This document shows positions 8,579 through 17,179 of a DNA stretch of 64,000 nucleotides, in pieces (position 1 is the stretch's first letter; each line of letters starts with the position of its first letter). The stretch covers positions 1 through 64,000 of the forward strand of contig JAJDAY010000031.1 of the NCBI GenBank assembly GCA_029261655.1, given 5' to 3'. The notes beneath the pieces were generated by a model. It had not been told where the DNA came from. It worked only from the letters and a program-made list of their open reading frames with translations, and ran no database searches. This stretch comes from Nitrospinaceae bacterium. GTDB lineage: Bacteria; Nitrospinota; Nitrospinia; Nitrospinales; VA-1. The translations under genes and the position numbers were made by a program.

Positions 8579-10549
8579 TTATTTTCCCGACTGCAAACGC
8601 TTAAGCGATCGGTCCAGATTGGCGTGGCGCCCAAAAATAACGATGACGTCCCCCGTTTCAAAACGAAAATCGGGCGCGGGGTCCGCTTGCAGTTTGTCAT
8701 TACGAACCACGGCGATCAGCTTCGCGTCTAAATCCTTATTCCATTCAAGTTCCTGAATGGACTTATTATGACACCAGGAATCTTCAAGAACGTGAAAGGA
8801 TTCTGTCAAACTCGCGGTCAGATAAGTGGAAAACTTTTTCATGCTCGCCATGTCCAGGGACAATCCTCGAAACATGCTGTAACCCTCCAGCCTCGCCAGT
8901 TCCACCTGCTGTTCGATGACGTTGTTTGCGATATGGTATTCCCTGAGGACCCTGGAGAAAATTTCAATAGACGTTTCAAATTCTTCGGGAATCACCTGAT
9001 TGGCGCCGGCTTCGTTTAATGCATCCACCTGTTTGGCGTACCGAACCCGCACTAGAATATAAACTTCCGGATTCAACTGGCGGGCCAGACGCACGGCCTG
9101 CTCGGCTGCGATATGGTCGGACGTGGCAAAAACCATCATCTTCGCCTGTTGTATTCCCGCCCGCAATAAAATATCGCGATGAGTGGAGTCTCCATATAAT
9201 GCCGTGACGCCCTCGCTCAAAGCCTGCTTGATTCTTTCTCCATCCAGTTCAATAACAATAAAAGGAGTGCGCGTTTCCTTGAGCACCCTGGAAAGGTTCC
9301 GGCCCACCATACCAAAACCGGCAATGATCACATGCCCGGATAGTTTTTCCTGCGGGTCGGTTTCCGGTTCCTCGGGCACCGCCGCCCCGACTAAAGCATG
9401 AAGTTTCATTGAAAGCCCGACTGAGAACTGAATCAACAATGGCGCGATCAACATGCTGAGAATGGAAACGATCAAAAACGATTGATAATGACCCGGCAAA
9501 AACAAATCCTTTTCCAGAGCCAGGCTGGCAAGAAGTAAAGAAAACTCCCCCACCTGCGCCAATCGAACGCCGACAATGAATGAAACCCGGAAGGTATTTT
9601 TTAACAGGAGACAAGCCAGCAAACCCAAAAAGGCTTTCAGCCCGATCACCGCGCCCGCCAACCCCAGATACCAGAAAACAGAATCATAAAATATATCCAC
9701 CTGCAGAAGCATGCCCACGGATATAAAAAAGACACTGCCGAAATAATCTTTTAAAGGCAGAATATCCAGAATGATCTGGTAGCTGTATTCGGATTCAGAA
9801 ATGATGATGCCCGCGATAAAAGCCCCCATCGCCAGAGATAATCCCAATGATTCCGACACCCAGCCCGTCCCCAGGATGATCAGAATAACAAACAGCGTGA
9901 GATGCTCTTTACTGCCCATTCGGGCAATGGCCTGCAATGACCGGGGAACGATCATCCGGGCAAGAAAAAAAATCGCCGCCACAGCGGTGATTGATTTCAA
10001 AGAGGCCACTCCAAAATCCACAGGAGACAATTGCCCCGATTGCGATAACAATGGAATGATGAGCATCATGGGAACCACGCAGATATCCTGAAACAGCAGC
10101 GTCCCGATGCAAAGCCTGCCGTGTCCGGTATCTATTTCCGCCCGGTCGGTTATCATTTTCAGCACAATCGCGGTGCTGCTGAGAGGAATCAGCAATCCAA
10201 ACAACAGGCCCTGATTCATGGGATAACCCAATGCATCAATAATGAAAAAAACCAACACCCCCGTTAATCCCATTTGAAGAAAACCGACACCGAGAATCAC
10301 CTTTAAATCTTTCAGCATGCGTTGCAGCGAAAATTCCAGGCCGATGACAAAAAGCAGTAAAATCACCCCAATCTCCGCTAACTGTTTGATCTCCTCCGAG
10401 TCTCCGATCATGTGGAGGCCATACGGGCCTATGATGACTCCCGCCAATAAAAATCCCATCACCGAAGGAATCTTGATCTTATGAAAAATAATATTGATCG
10501 GCAGGGAAACCAGCAAAAGAATGGCGAGGTCTTTGATTAGATGGTGCAT
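8579..10549 (-). CDS. CPA2 monovalent cation:proton antiporter with TrkA-N and TrkA-C domains (KefB/KefC-like)
   Basis: The protein is about 656 residues. Residues 1-380 form roughly twelve membrane segments with the antiporter signature (GFLLAGVIIGPYGL, then GLEFSLQRM). A Rossmann TrkA-N/RCK domain follows (VIIAGFGMVGRNL), then a TrkA-C domain near the C-terminus ending in a DVIVIFG-like stretch. The predicted role is K+ or Na+ efflux coupled to protons in the inner membrane, gated by nucleotide. Glutathione gating, as in KefB/KefC, is possible given the nearby GCS2-like ligase, but is not shown. The ATG at 10549 is preferred: the 23 codons before it are unconserved and hydrophilic. Confidence 0.88.
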   Translation of the reverse strand: MHHLIKDLAILLLVSLPINIIFHKIKIPSVMGFLLAGVIIGPYGLHMIGDSEEIKQLAEIGVILLLFVIGLEFSLQRMLKDLKVILGVGFLQMGLTGVLVFFIIDALGYPMNQGLLFGLLIPLSSTAIVLKMITDRAEIDTGHGRLCIGTLLFQDICVVPMMLIIPLLSQSGQLSPVDFGVASLKSITAVAAIFFLARMIVPRSLQAIARMGSKEHLTLFVILIILGTGWVSESLGLSLAMGAFIAGIIISESEYSYQIILDILPLKDYFGSVFFISVGMLLQVDIFYDSVFWYLGLAGAVIGLKAFLGLLACLLLKNTFRVSFIVGVRLAQVGEFSLLLASLALEKDLFLPGHYQSFLIVSILSMLIAPLLIQFSVGLSMKLHALVGAAVPEEPETDPQEKLSGHVIIAGFGMVGRNLSRVLKETRTPFIVIELDGERIKQALSEGVTALYGDSTHRDILLRAGIQQAKMMVFATSDHIAAEQAVRLARQLNPEVYILVRVRYAKQVDALNEAGANQVIPEEFETSIEIFSRVLREYHIANNVIEQQVELARLEGYSMFRGLSLDMASMKKFSTYLTASLTESFHVLEDSWCHNKSIQELEWNKDLDAKLIAVVRNDKLQADPAPDFRFETGDVIVIFGRHANLDRSLKRLQSGK

Positions 10550-10702
10550 AGCGTTGAACCTGGTTAAATTGTGGTCACAAAACCAATTGGGTGACAGCAA
10601 ATTGTACCGTATAAACACGAATGTACGGCGAACGAATCCAGACTATTTCCCCCTATTCATCCCCTTGAGGTGCCTCATTGCCCTTGTTTTGTGGCTTTGC
10701 TA

Positions 10703-10730
10703 TTGACAAAACCGGTTTGAAGAACAAGAT
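10703..10730 (+). promoter_or_regulatory. Possible sigma-70 promoter
   Basis: TTGACA is followed after 16 bases by CAAGAT. It lies upstream of the small membrane-protein gene at 10815. The -35 box is exact and the -10 box is only fair. Confidence 0.35.
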
Positions 10731-10814
10731 TTTTAGTGGAGGGTGTTTCGTATTTTTGAATTACCTTTCCGAATGAACCTCAAACTTTTGGATTTTATAT
10801 GGAGGATCTTTAGC

Positions 10815-10955
10815 GTGAATGAATTAGATACCCCAAAAAGCGTAGGGATGGAGTGGTTAGAATTTGGCTCTGATGTGAACGCAATGGCCATCGTTGCGGC
10901 TGTCGCGGTGATTGGGTTGGGCATTTTCTTCTTTACACGAAAAAACATTGAATGA
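10815..10955 (+). CDS. Small single-pass membrane protein (46 residues)
   Basis: A GTG start is preceded by a strong GGAGG ribosome site at 10801-10805 with nine bases of spacing. The 46-residue product has an acidic N-terminal half (ELDTPKSVGMEWLEFGSD), then one membrane helix rich in A, V, I and G (about residues 24-40), and a short basic tail (RKN). The stop is followed by a clear intrinsic terminator, so this is a complete single-gene unit with its own promoter-like sequence. No family recognised. It may be a small subunit or regulator of a membrane complex. A longer frame from 10743 lacks a ribosome site. Confidence 0.6.
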   Translation: MNELDTPKSVGMEWLEFGSDVNAMAIVAAVAVIGLGIFFFTRKNIE

Positions 10956-10987
10956 TCGTAGAAGTCTTTGTGGAACCCTTGACTTTT

Positions 10988-11020
10988 GGGCCACCCAAAA
11001 GGGTGGCCCTTCATTTTATC
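10988..11020 (+). terminator. Intrinsic terminator
   Basis: A perfect 9-bp stem GGGCCACCC / GGGTGGCCC with an AAAA loop (10988-11009) is followed by TTCATTTTA. It ends the small membrane-protein transcript. Confidence 0.8.
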
Positions 11021-11096
11021 CAGGATAATTTTAAGGGTATGCCATGCCCGCATTGATTGGACGGATAATTACACTCGTCGATATTTGAGGAGAGGT

Positions 11097-12197
11097 ATGC
11101 ATAAACTGAAACTTGCGGCAATACTTTCCCTGTTCTTAATAATATTTTCCTTTAACGGCAAATCCTGGGCACAACCGGCAACAGGAACTGATAATCAAAC
11201 AGGGATATCCCCTCAAACCGCGGCGAATTATATTCACTCGGTCATCGAAGCGGGTCGAACGATCTATTCGGAAGTCATTGTCGAGCGCTTGGGCGTGACC
11301 ATTGATCTGAAGGCAACTGAGAACTGGCAGGAACAAAACACCCTCCCTCTGCCAGCGCAATTTTTACTATTATCGTCAAACACTTCCAATGCCAGAGACA
11401 TGGGCATGAAATATCGTCTGATGAGCTTGTGGCCCATCAACCCAAAGAACGGTCCCAAGACCAAATTTGAAAAAATCGGATTAGAAAATATCCTGAAATC
11501 GCCCGAAAAACCATTTACAAAGATCGTTACTATTCGGGGGAAACCGTATTTCAAAGCCATTTATCCCGACCGAGCCGTCACCAAGGCTTGCATCAACTGT
11601 CACAACCATCACCCCAAAAGCCCCAAAAAAGATTTTAAGATGGAGGATGTCATGGGTGGAATTTCCATCGAACTGCCGCTAAACAGCAATAACGTCGAAG
11701 GTGAGGATTATCGAATTCCCGCCGAGGTGGTCGCCGACTACATCCATTCTGTCCTGGAATCGGACCGGCAGGTTTATTCAAAACATGTGGTGAATCGCCT
11801 GCAGGAAAATAATATCGTTTACGCTTCCGAAAACTGGTGGGAAGACAACGCCTTACTCCTGCCGGCGCAATTCCTGTTAAACGCTTCCGATCTGATCCTC
11901 AACAAAAATATCGACCTGGATTTCAAACTGATCAGTTCCTGGCCGGTCAACAATCACAACGGCCCCGCCAACGAGTTTGAACGAAAAGGACTGAAAGACA
12001 TCGTCCGTCATCCTGTTCGCCCTTACATTGAATACCGAAACATCGGCGGGAAAAAATATTTCCAGGCCATTTACCCGGATTTCGCAGTGAGCCCCGCCTG
12101 CGTGACCTGCCACAACAACCACCCCAACAGCCCCAGGCGGGACTTCAAGTTAAACGATGTCATGGGTGGTATTGTCATGACCCTGCCGCTTGAGTGA
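11097..12197 (+). CDS. Exported diheme protein with two tandem Tll0287-like (DUF3365) domains
   Basis: The 366-residue protein has a signal peptide (residues 1-26, cleavage near SWA-Q). Two copies of a domain of about 165 residues follow, each containing Y-IHSV near its start, W-PIN/W-PVN, a YF-AIYPD strand and one haem c site: CINCH at C165-H169 and CVTCH at C335-H339, both followed by an HP-SP segment. It should bind two covalent haems in the periplasm. The family resembles haem-based PAS-like sensor or redox domains; the exact role is unknown. ATG 11097 follows a GGAGAGG ribosome site. A close paralogue lies at 35527-36648. Confidence 0.85.
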   Translation: MHKLKLAAILSLFLIIFSFNGKSWAQPATGTDNQTGISPQTAANYIHSVIEAGRTIYSEVIVERLGVTIDLKATENWQEQNTLPLPAQFLLLSSNTSNARDMGMKYRLMSLWPINPKNGPKTKFEKIGLENILKSPEKPFTKIVTIRGKPYFKAIYPDRAVTKACINCHNHHPKSPKKDFKMEDVMGGISIELPLNSNNVEGEDYRIPAEVVADYIHSVLESDRQVYSKHVVNRLQENNIVYASENWWEDNALLLPAQFLLNASDLILNKNIDLDFKLISSWPVNNHNGPANEFERKGLKDIVRHPVRPYIEYRNIGGKKYFQAIYPDFAVSPACVTCHNNHPNSPRRDFKLNDVMGGIVMTLPLE

Positions 12198-12227
12198 GTT
12201 CAACTCCAGAGAACCGGCAATGAGATT

Positions 12228-12596
12228 CTATTCAAAATAGGCGGCGCCGCAGTTTTCCATTTCCCGGATTTCCACCCGTTTGACTTTCACGGTTTCGGAG
12301 CCGATATCGGCTTTCAATTCTTGAAACACCCAGTAGGCGATGTTTTCGGCGGAAGGATTTTTCTGGTCAAAAGGCGGGATTTCGTTGATATTCTGGTAAT
12401 CGAGTTTCGACAGGATGGATTCCACCTTTTTCTTGAGCACCACAAAATCAATGCCCACGCCCATGGCATCCAACTCCTTTGACTCCACAAGCACCGTCGC
12501 GCCCCAGTTATGGCCGTGCAGGTTTTCGTATTCCCCGTCATACCCGCGCAACTGATGGGCGGCGGAAAATGTCGTGTTTATTTTGACTTCGTACAT
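12228..12596 (-). CDS. 6-pyruvoyl-tetrahydropterin synthase/QueD family protein with an altered active site (PTPS-III-like candidate)
   Basis: The 122-residue protein has the PTPS fold signatures: FSAAH with zinc ligand H14, LHGHNW with H27 and H29, and a NPSAENIA motif. The usual catalytic cysteine of C-x3-HGH is a tyrosine (Y23) followed by glutamate (E24, giving E-x2-HGH), and the histidine of the LDH motif is a tyrosine (D66-Y67). By family knowledge, PTPS-III enzymes, which replace FolB in folate synthesis, carry a glutamate at or next to the cysteine position. QueD activity for queuosine therefore looks doubtful. It is the last gene after thiO and bioA. Confidence 0.75.
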   Translation of the reverse strand: MYEVKINTTFSAAHQLRGYDGEYENLHGHNWGATVLVESKELDAMGVGIDFVVLKKKVESILSKLDYQNINEIPPFDQKNPSAENIAYWVFQELKADIGSETVKVKRVEIREMENCGAAYFE

Positions 12597-12629
12597 AATG
12601 ACTCTTTAATGTTAATGGTTTGATACATT

Positions 12630-13985
12630 TCAATCCAACACGGCGTGGATGCAATCAACCGCGGTGTCGATCATCGTTTCTATTTCCTCAATGGATATCA
12701 CCAGCGGTGGAATAAAATATATCACATTCCCTAAAGGACGCAGGAGGACCCCGCGCTTGAGTCCTTCCTGGTAAATTTTGTAGCCCACCCGGTCTTCGAC
12801 GGGAAAAGCTTCTTTGGTTTCTTTATCTTTCACCAGCTCTGCCGCCGCGATCATTCCCGTTTGCCGAAACTCCCCCACCCAGTTTATTCCCTTGAGACGT
12901 TTTCCGCAGGCTTCCATAGTCCGAATCTTGGGCTGCAAACTTTCCAGGAAATTATTTTCCGTCAGCATCGCCAGGGATTCATTCGCCACGGCGCAAGCCA
13001 GAGGATTGGCGGAATAACTGTGGCTGTGAATGAAAAATTTCATGGCGGCAAAATCATCATAAAAGGCCGAATATATTTCATCTTCCGTGAGCGTCACAGC
13101 CAGCGGCAGGTAGCCGGAGGTGATCCCTTTGGAGAGACATAAAAAGGTCGGGTTCAATTCATGTTCGCCGCAGACAAAGAGCGAACCCGTGCGTCCGAAC
13201 CCAACGGCGATTTCATCGTAAATCGTATGAATGTTGTGCGACCCGCACGCGGACTGAAGTTTTTTCAAGTACAGGGGCGGATACATCTTCATGCCTGCCG
13301 CTCCCTGCACCAGCGGTTCCAGGATGACTCCGGCAAGAGATTCCCCATGATCCGCCAACGTTTTCTGCATGGGCTCAAAACATTCCGCTTCACAGGTTTC
13401 AGGTTTCATTCCGTAAGGACAGCGATAGCAGTCGGGGCCTGCCACTTCAATATTAGACATGAGAACTTCATCAAAATTTTCCCGGAACATATCGATTCCG
13501 CATAGCGACAAAGCCCCCAGAGTCTCTCCATGATACCCGCCCTTGAGATAAGCGAATTTGCGTTTGTTCGTGTATCCCGTTTGCCGCCAATATTGCAGGC
13601 TCATTTTGACCGCGACTTCCACCGCGGTGGAGCCATTGTCGGAAAAAAATACTTTTTGCAAATTATCCGGCGACAATTCCACCAACCGGTCGGCCAGGTC
13701 GATGGCGGGTTTATGGGTGATTCCGGCGAACATGACATGGGCGACCTTGTCCAGTTGAGCTTTCAAGGCTGAATTGAGGCGAGGATGATTGTGCCCGAAC
13801 AGGTTCACCCACCAGGAGGAAATCACGTCCAGGTATTGCTTGCCGTCTGAGTCAAAGAGATAAACACCTTCTCCCCGCTCAATCAAAAGCGGTGGAAGCG
13901 TTTCGTGATCCTTCATCTGCGTGCAGGGATGCCACACGGAATGAAAATCTTTGACCAAATCCAGTTTTTGATTTATTTTTCGCAT
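12630..13985 (-). CDS. bioA: Adenosylmethionine-8-amino-7-oxononanoate aminotransferase
   Basis: The 451-residue class III PLP aminotransferase makes 7,8-diaminopelargonic acid in biotin synthesis. It shows the BioA N-terminal hallmark WHPCTQMKDH, ISSWWVNLFGHNHPRLN, the GGYHGETLGALSL segment, the PLP-binding YDEIAVGFGRTG, and the Schiff-base lysine in CLSKGITSGYLPL. The ATG at 13985 is four bases past the thiO stop. An in-frame ATG 13 codons earlier lies inside thiO and is less likely. No other bio genes are in the window; the order thiO-bioA-PTPS on one strand suggests a loose cofactor operon. Confidence 0.92.
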   Translation of the reverse strand: MRKINQKLDLVKDFHSVWHPCTQMKDHETLPPLLIERGEGVYLFDSDGKQYLDVISSWWVNLFGHNHPRLNSALKAQLDKVAHVMFAGITHKPAIDLADRLVELSPDNLQKVFFSDNGSTAVEVAVKMSLQYWRQTGYTNKRKFAYLKGGYHGETLGALSLCGIDMFRENFDEVLMSNIEVAGPDCYRCPYGMKPETCEAECFEPMQKTLADHGESLAGVILEPLVQGAAGMKMYPPLYLKKLQSACGSHNIHTIYDEIAVGFGRTGSLFVCGEHELNPTFLCLSKGITSGYLPLAVTLTEDEIYSAFYDDFAAMKFFIHSHSYSANPLACAVANESLAMLTENNFLESLQPKIRTMEACGKRLKGINWVGEFRQTGMIAAAELVKDKETKEAFPVEDRVGYKIYQEGLKRGVLLRPLGNVIYFIPPLVISIEEIETMIDTAVDCIHAVLD

Positions 13986-13989
13986 CCTT

Positions 13990-15102
13990 TTACAGTTGAT
14001 AGCGGCTGGGTGAAAATTCCGCAACTTCCTCTTTCAATGTTTCCAGGATGATTCCGGTCACATAGTCCGCCTGATTGGGGGTCTGTAAAATTCCGTTTCG
14101 ATAATGTCCGGTGGAGTAATACAAATTCCGGTAACGAACGCTTTTACCCATGATCGGCATCAAATCCTCCGCCGCCGGGCGCAGGCCGGTCCACGACTCA
14201 ATCAACGGAGCCTCTTTTAAGCATGGAAGAATCGCCGCCGCCCGATCGATCAAACTTTGAATGACCGTTTCTTCCACGGAGGGGTCGAACCCCCGGTCTT
14301 CCATCGTGGAGCCAATGACAAAACCGTGTCCGCCGCGCCAGGGGGCAATGTAAGTCAACTGCCCATGCACGGTGTATTCCAATAAATCGTCCACCACCTG
14401 AACCCGGCACATCTGCCCTTTGATCGGTTTCATGGGCAGTGAGACACCGAGTATTTCCCCCAGTTGCCCAGACCAACTCCCCGAAGCCAATACGAATTTT
14501 TTTCCTTTGATGTCTCCAGAATCAGTCACCGCAGACTCAAGGCCCGACTCATCCCGGATAAAACCCGTGACATTTTTCTCAAACACGGTGACCCCCAAGG
14601 CGCGCATGGCCAGGGACAAAGAATCGTGCAACTGCCGATTGTTGACCTGCCCCTCCCCCACCCACAAAACCTCACCGCAATCCTGGGAAAGATAAGGCGC
14701 TTTCTCCTTAACTTTGGCGGGAGTCCAAACCTCATGAGGAATTTTTTCCTGCCCGAAAAAAAGTTTCTGGTCTTCCCAGCCATCGCCATAAAAAGCCGAA
14801 GGCATGAGAGACCCCTGCATGGAAAAGAAAACCGGGACATCACTCACGCCCGCCAGTTCTGCAATAAAACCGGGATATTTTTCCAGCGATTCCCGACAAA
14901 AACCAAAAAAGCGATCGGCACGATCGCACTCTCCAAAAGGGGCCAGCATTCCAGCCGCCGCCCTCGACGCCATCAGAGAATTCATGGGATCTCCCAAAAC
15001 CGCTATTTTCAAGTCCTGGCGAACTCTCTTCAAACGAAACGCAAGGCTCAACCCAATGACACCCGCGCCTATCACGACAATATCAAATTCGTCATTTTCC
15101 AT
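13990..15102 (-). CDS. thiO: Glycine oxidase-like FAD-dependent amine oxidase
   Basis: The 370-residue DAO-family flavoprotein has a GAGVIGLSLAFRL dinucleotide-binding motif at its N-terminus, an ASRAAAGMLAPFGE segment typical of ThiO, and the C-terminal WTGLRPAAEDLMPIMG plus YYSTGHYRNGILQTP signature that closes the FAD site. ThiO oxidises glycine to the imine used in thiazole assembly for thiamine. It heads a co-directional set with bioA and the pterin synthase-like gene. No other thi genes are seen nearby. Confidence 0.88.
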   Translation of the reverse strand: MENDEFDIVVIGAGVIGLSLAFRLKRVRQDLKIAVLGDPMNSLMASRAAAGMLAPFGECDRADRFFGFCRESLEKYPGFIAELAGVSDVPVFFSMQGSLMPSAFYGDGWEDQKLFFGQEKIPHEVWTPAKVKEKAPYLSQDCGEVLWVGEGQVNNRQLHDSLSLAMRALGVTVFEKNVTGFIRDESGLESAVTDSGDIKGKKFVLASGSWSGQLGEILGVSLPMKPIKGQMCRVQVVDDLLEYTVHGQLTYIAPWRGGHGFVIGSTMEDRGFDPSVEETVIQSLIDRAAAILPCLKEAPLIESWTGLRPAAEDLMPIMGKSVRYRNLYYSTGHYRNGILQTPNQADYVTGIILETLKEEVAEFSPSRYQL

Positions 15103-15385
15103 GGATAAATATCAACCCGTATCTATGCCCCTGTGAGTTTTCATTAGTTTATGCCTTCTCCGAAAACCACAAAAAAACATAATTCATTGTTTTAAAACAA
15201 CTTATATCCTGCACAACCGAATCTCCCCGACTTCGGTTTGGCAAAATAAGATCCTTCCCCTTCCAGGCTATCCTGAGCTTGCTCCAGCAAATGGGATTGT
15301 GCTATTTTAAACCCAAGGCAAGGAATAAAACCAATGGAATAAATGCCGTTTTGGCCAAATAATTCCATCTTCATAAAGGCACCTC

Positions 15386-16039
15386 ATGAATGACAAAGTA
15401 GACAGCGCCCCGTCAACGGACCGGTCAAAAGCCGAAAGCCGGGTCAATCCACTTCTGGATCACCTGAATGTTGACGGAGTCGAGTTGGACAAAAGCAAGA
15501 TACGCGACCTGTTTGTTCAGCTTTGGGAATTCGAGAATGCGGACAATCTCTCCCCGGAAAACCAGTATTTGACGACGGTCGGTCTCTTCATTTACACCTG
15601 CCATAATATTCTGGACGATTATAATATTCGCATGGACCGCATCCGGCAAGCCATCGTTCAGGCTTTTGAGCAATGGAAAAAACCGGAACTCGATAAAATG
15701 ATCGCCGAGGAGCGGGCCTCGGATGACCCCTTCAAAGCTTTTGTCGATAGCAACCTCCCAAAAGTGGATGAAATCTACACCTGGGAAAACTTTCGCCTGG
15801 ATCACCAGAATACGGACGAGAAGCAATGGTCCTATAAAATGGAAAAATGCTGGTTCAAGGATTTTTTTGTTCGCTTTGGGCGGGTGGACTATATCGAAAC
15901 CGCCTGCATGTTCGACCAGATCCCCTGGAACGCGCGCAAGGATTATGTGGACTTGAAACTCAACAATATGTTCCGTAAATTAGGTAAAGTCTGCAAATTC
16001 GACTATAAACCCATCAAGGCCGACAAAAAGGATTCCTGA
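15386..16039 (+). CDS. Conserved protein, possibly ATC-hydrolase-like
   Basis: The 217-residue soluble protein has no signal. The second half, with YKMEKCWFKDFF, FGRVDYIETACMFDQIPW and a closing GKVCKFDYKP, resembles the L-2-amino-thiazoline-4-carboxylic acid hydrolase-type fold, in which conserved cysteines and aspartates line a pocket. This is a weak match by eye. The N-terminal half is acidic and helical. It sits directly before the glycosyltransferase genes in the same frame and orientation, with no promoter visible between them. If the resemblance is wrong, it is a hypothetical protein. Confidence 0.45.
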   Translation: MNDKVDSAPSTDRSKAESRVNPLLDHLNVDGVELDKSKIRDLFVQLWEFENADNLSPENQYLTTVGLFIYTCHNILDDYNIRMDRIRQAIVQAFEQWKKPELDKMIAEERASDDPFKAFVDSNLPKVDEIYTWENFRLDHQNTDEKQWSYKMEKCWFKDFFVRFGRVDYIETACMFDQIPWNARKDYVDLKLNNMFRKLGKVCKFDYKPIKADKKDS

Positions 16040-16099
16040 AAAACCCGGAGCCATTATAAAAATCATCCTTTCTCACACCTCCTCAGGCGCAGGCAAAAA

Positions 16100-17179
16100 A
16101 TCAAACGAATAGCTTACTATATCAGTTCCCACGGCTATGGGCACGCCGCCCGGTCCACTGTTATCCTGGAAAGACTCATCCAGAGATTCCAGGTCCATAT
16201 AAAATCGGAAATCCCCGATTCCTATTTCCGCCTGTATTTGACTGGCGGCTATTCCCCCATTCACACCCAGGTGGATACCGGTTGCGTGCAGGAAAACTTC
16301 ATTCAAGTCAATATTGAAAAAACGTTTCAAAAGCTGGAACAGTTTTTAAGCTTTCAGGATAAACGGATTGCAGAGGAAACCCGGTGGTTGCAGGAAAATA
16401 AGATCGACCTCATCCTCTCGGATGCTTCCAGCCTGCCTCTCAAAGCGGGCAAGGCGCTTGGCATTCCGTCTATTTTAATCTGCAATTTCACCTGGCACGA
16501 TATCTACAGCCATTTCCCCGGCGCGCAAAAATGGCGGGGATCGCTGGACACGCTCGAAGAAGAATACGCCCAGGCCACCCTGCAGATCCTCCCTCAATGT
16601 CATATCGTCAATGACATCATTGAAAATACTGAGGAGGTGGGGTTCATTGCCCGAAAAGGAAAAAATATTAAAAACCGTTTGGAACAGGTTCAAGGGATCG
16701 CCCTCAAGGATAAAACCGTCGTCTTTATCTACTTAGGTGACATGGGAGCGCAGTCGGTTGAATGGGAAAATTTAAAAAAACTGAAAGATTTTATTTTTAT
16801 TACGCGGGACCCGCTTCCAAAAGACCTGCCAAATTTATTTGTGCTCGATGACGAATTTCTGTATCAGGATTTGATCGCAAGTTCGGACATCGTTTTCACC
16901 AAGGCAGGATATTCCACGTTAGCCACGGCGTTTGCGCACGGAAAACCGGTGCTCTCCTGCTCACGGGAACATTTCAGCGAGTTTGCGGTGATGCGGGATT
17001 TTATGCACCAAAAACAGGTGGGGTGGGTCATGGATTCTGAAAAGTTCTTTACCTGCGACTGGGAGGAAGATATCCGAAAAGTGCAAAAATTATCCATTGA
17101 AGGGAAAACGCTTTTAAACGGTGAGGACGCGGTTGAGAAGATCCTTACTCGCTTTTTAGAAGAAAAAAACTTTTCATGA
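16100..17179 (+). CDS. MurG-like glycosyltransferase with a non-standard ATC start
   Basis: Homology clearly extends upstream of the first standard start. In frame from 16100 the product reads IKRIAYYISSHGYGHAARS, the Gly/His-rich nucleotide-sugar loop expected at the N-terminus of this GT-B family. No ATG, GTG or TTG exists in this frame between the previous stop (16037-16039) and a TTG at 16238, which would delete that loop. ATC at 16100 is six bases after an AGG. The remainder (about 359 residues) contains DASSLPLKAG, a VFTKAGYSTLATAFAHGKPVL donor-site segment and an E-x-H loop. It overlaps the next glycosyltransferase by four bases. Confidence 0.72.
   Translation: MKRIAYYISSHGYGHAARSTVILERLIQRFQVHIKSEIPDSYFRLYLTGGYSPIHTQVDTGCVQENFIQVNIEKTFQKLEQFLSFQDKRIAEETRWLQENKIDLILSDASSLPLKAGKALGIPSILICNFTWHDIYSHFPGAQKWRGSLDTLEEEYAQATLQILPQCHIVNDIIENTEEVGFIARKGKNIKNRLEQVQGIALKDKTVVFIYLGDMGAQSVEWENLKKLKDFIFITRDPLPKDLPNLFVLDDEFLYQDLIASSDIVFTKAGYSTLATAFAHGKPVLSCSREHFSEFAVMRDFMHQKQVGWVMDSEKFFTCDWEEDIRKVQKLSIEGKTLLNGEDAVEKILTRFLEEKNFS

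Noticed and set aside
15192..15374. A 60-residue minus-strand frame in the thiO / 15386 gap with a GAGGTG-like site
   Set aside because: No recognisable domain; the site overlaps the start region of the plus-strand gene; low-complexity and without support.
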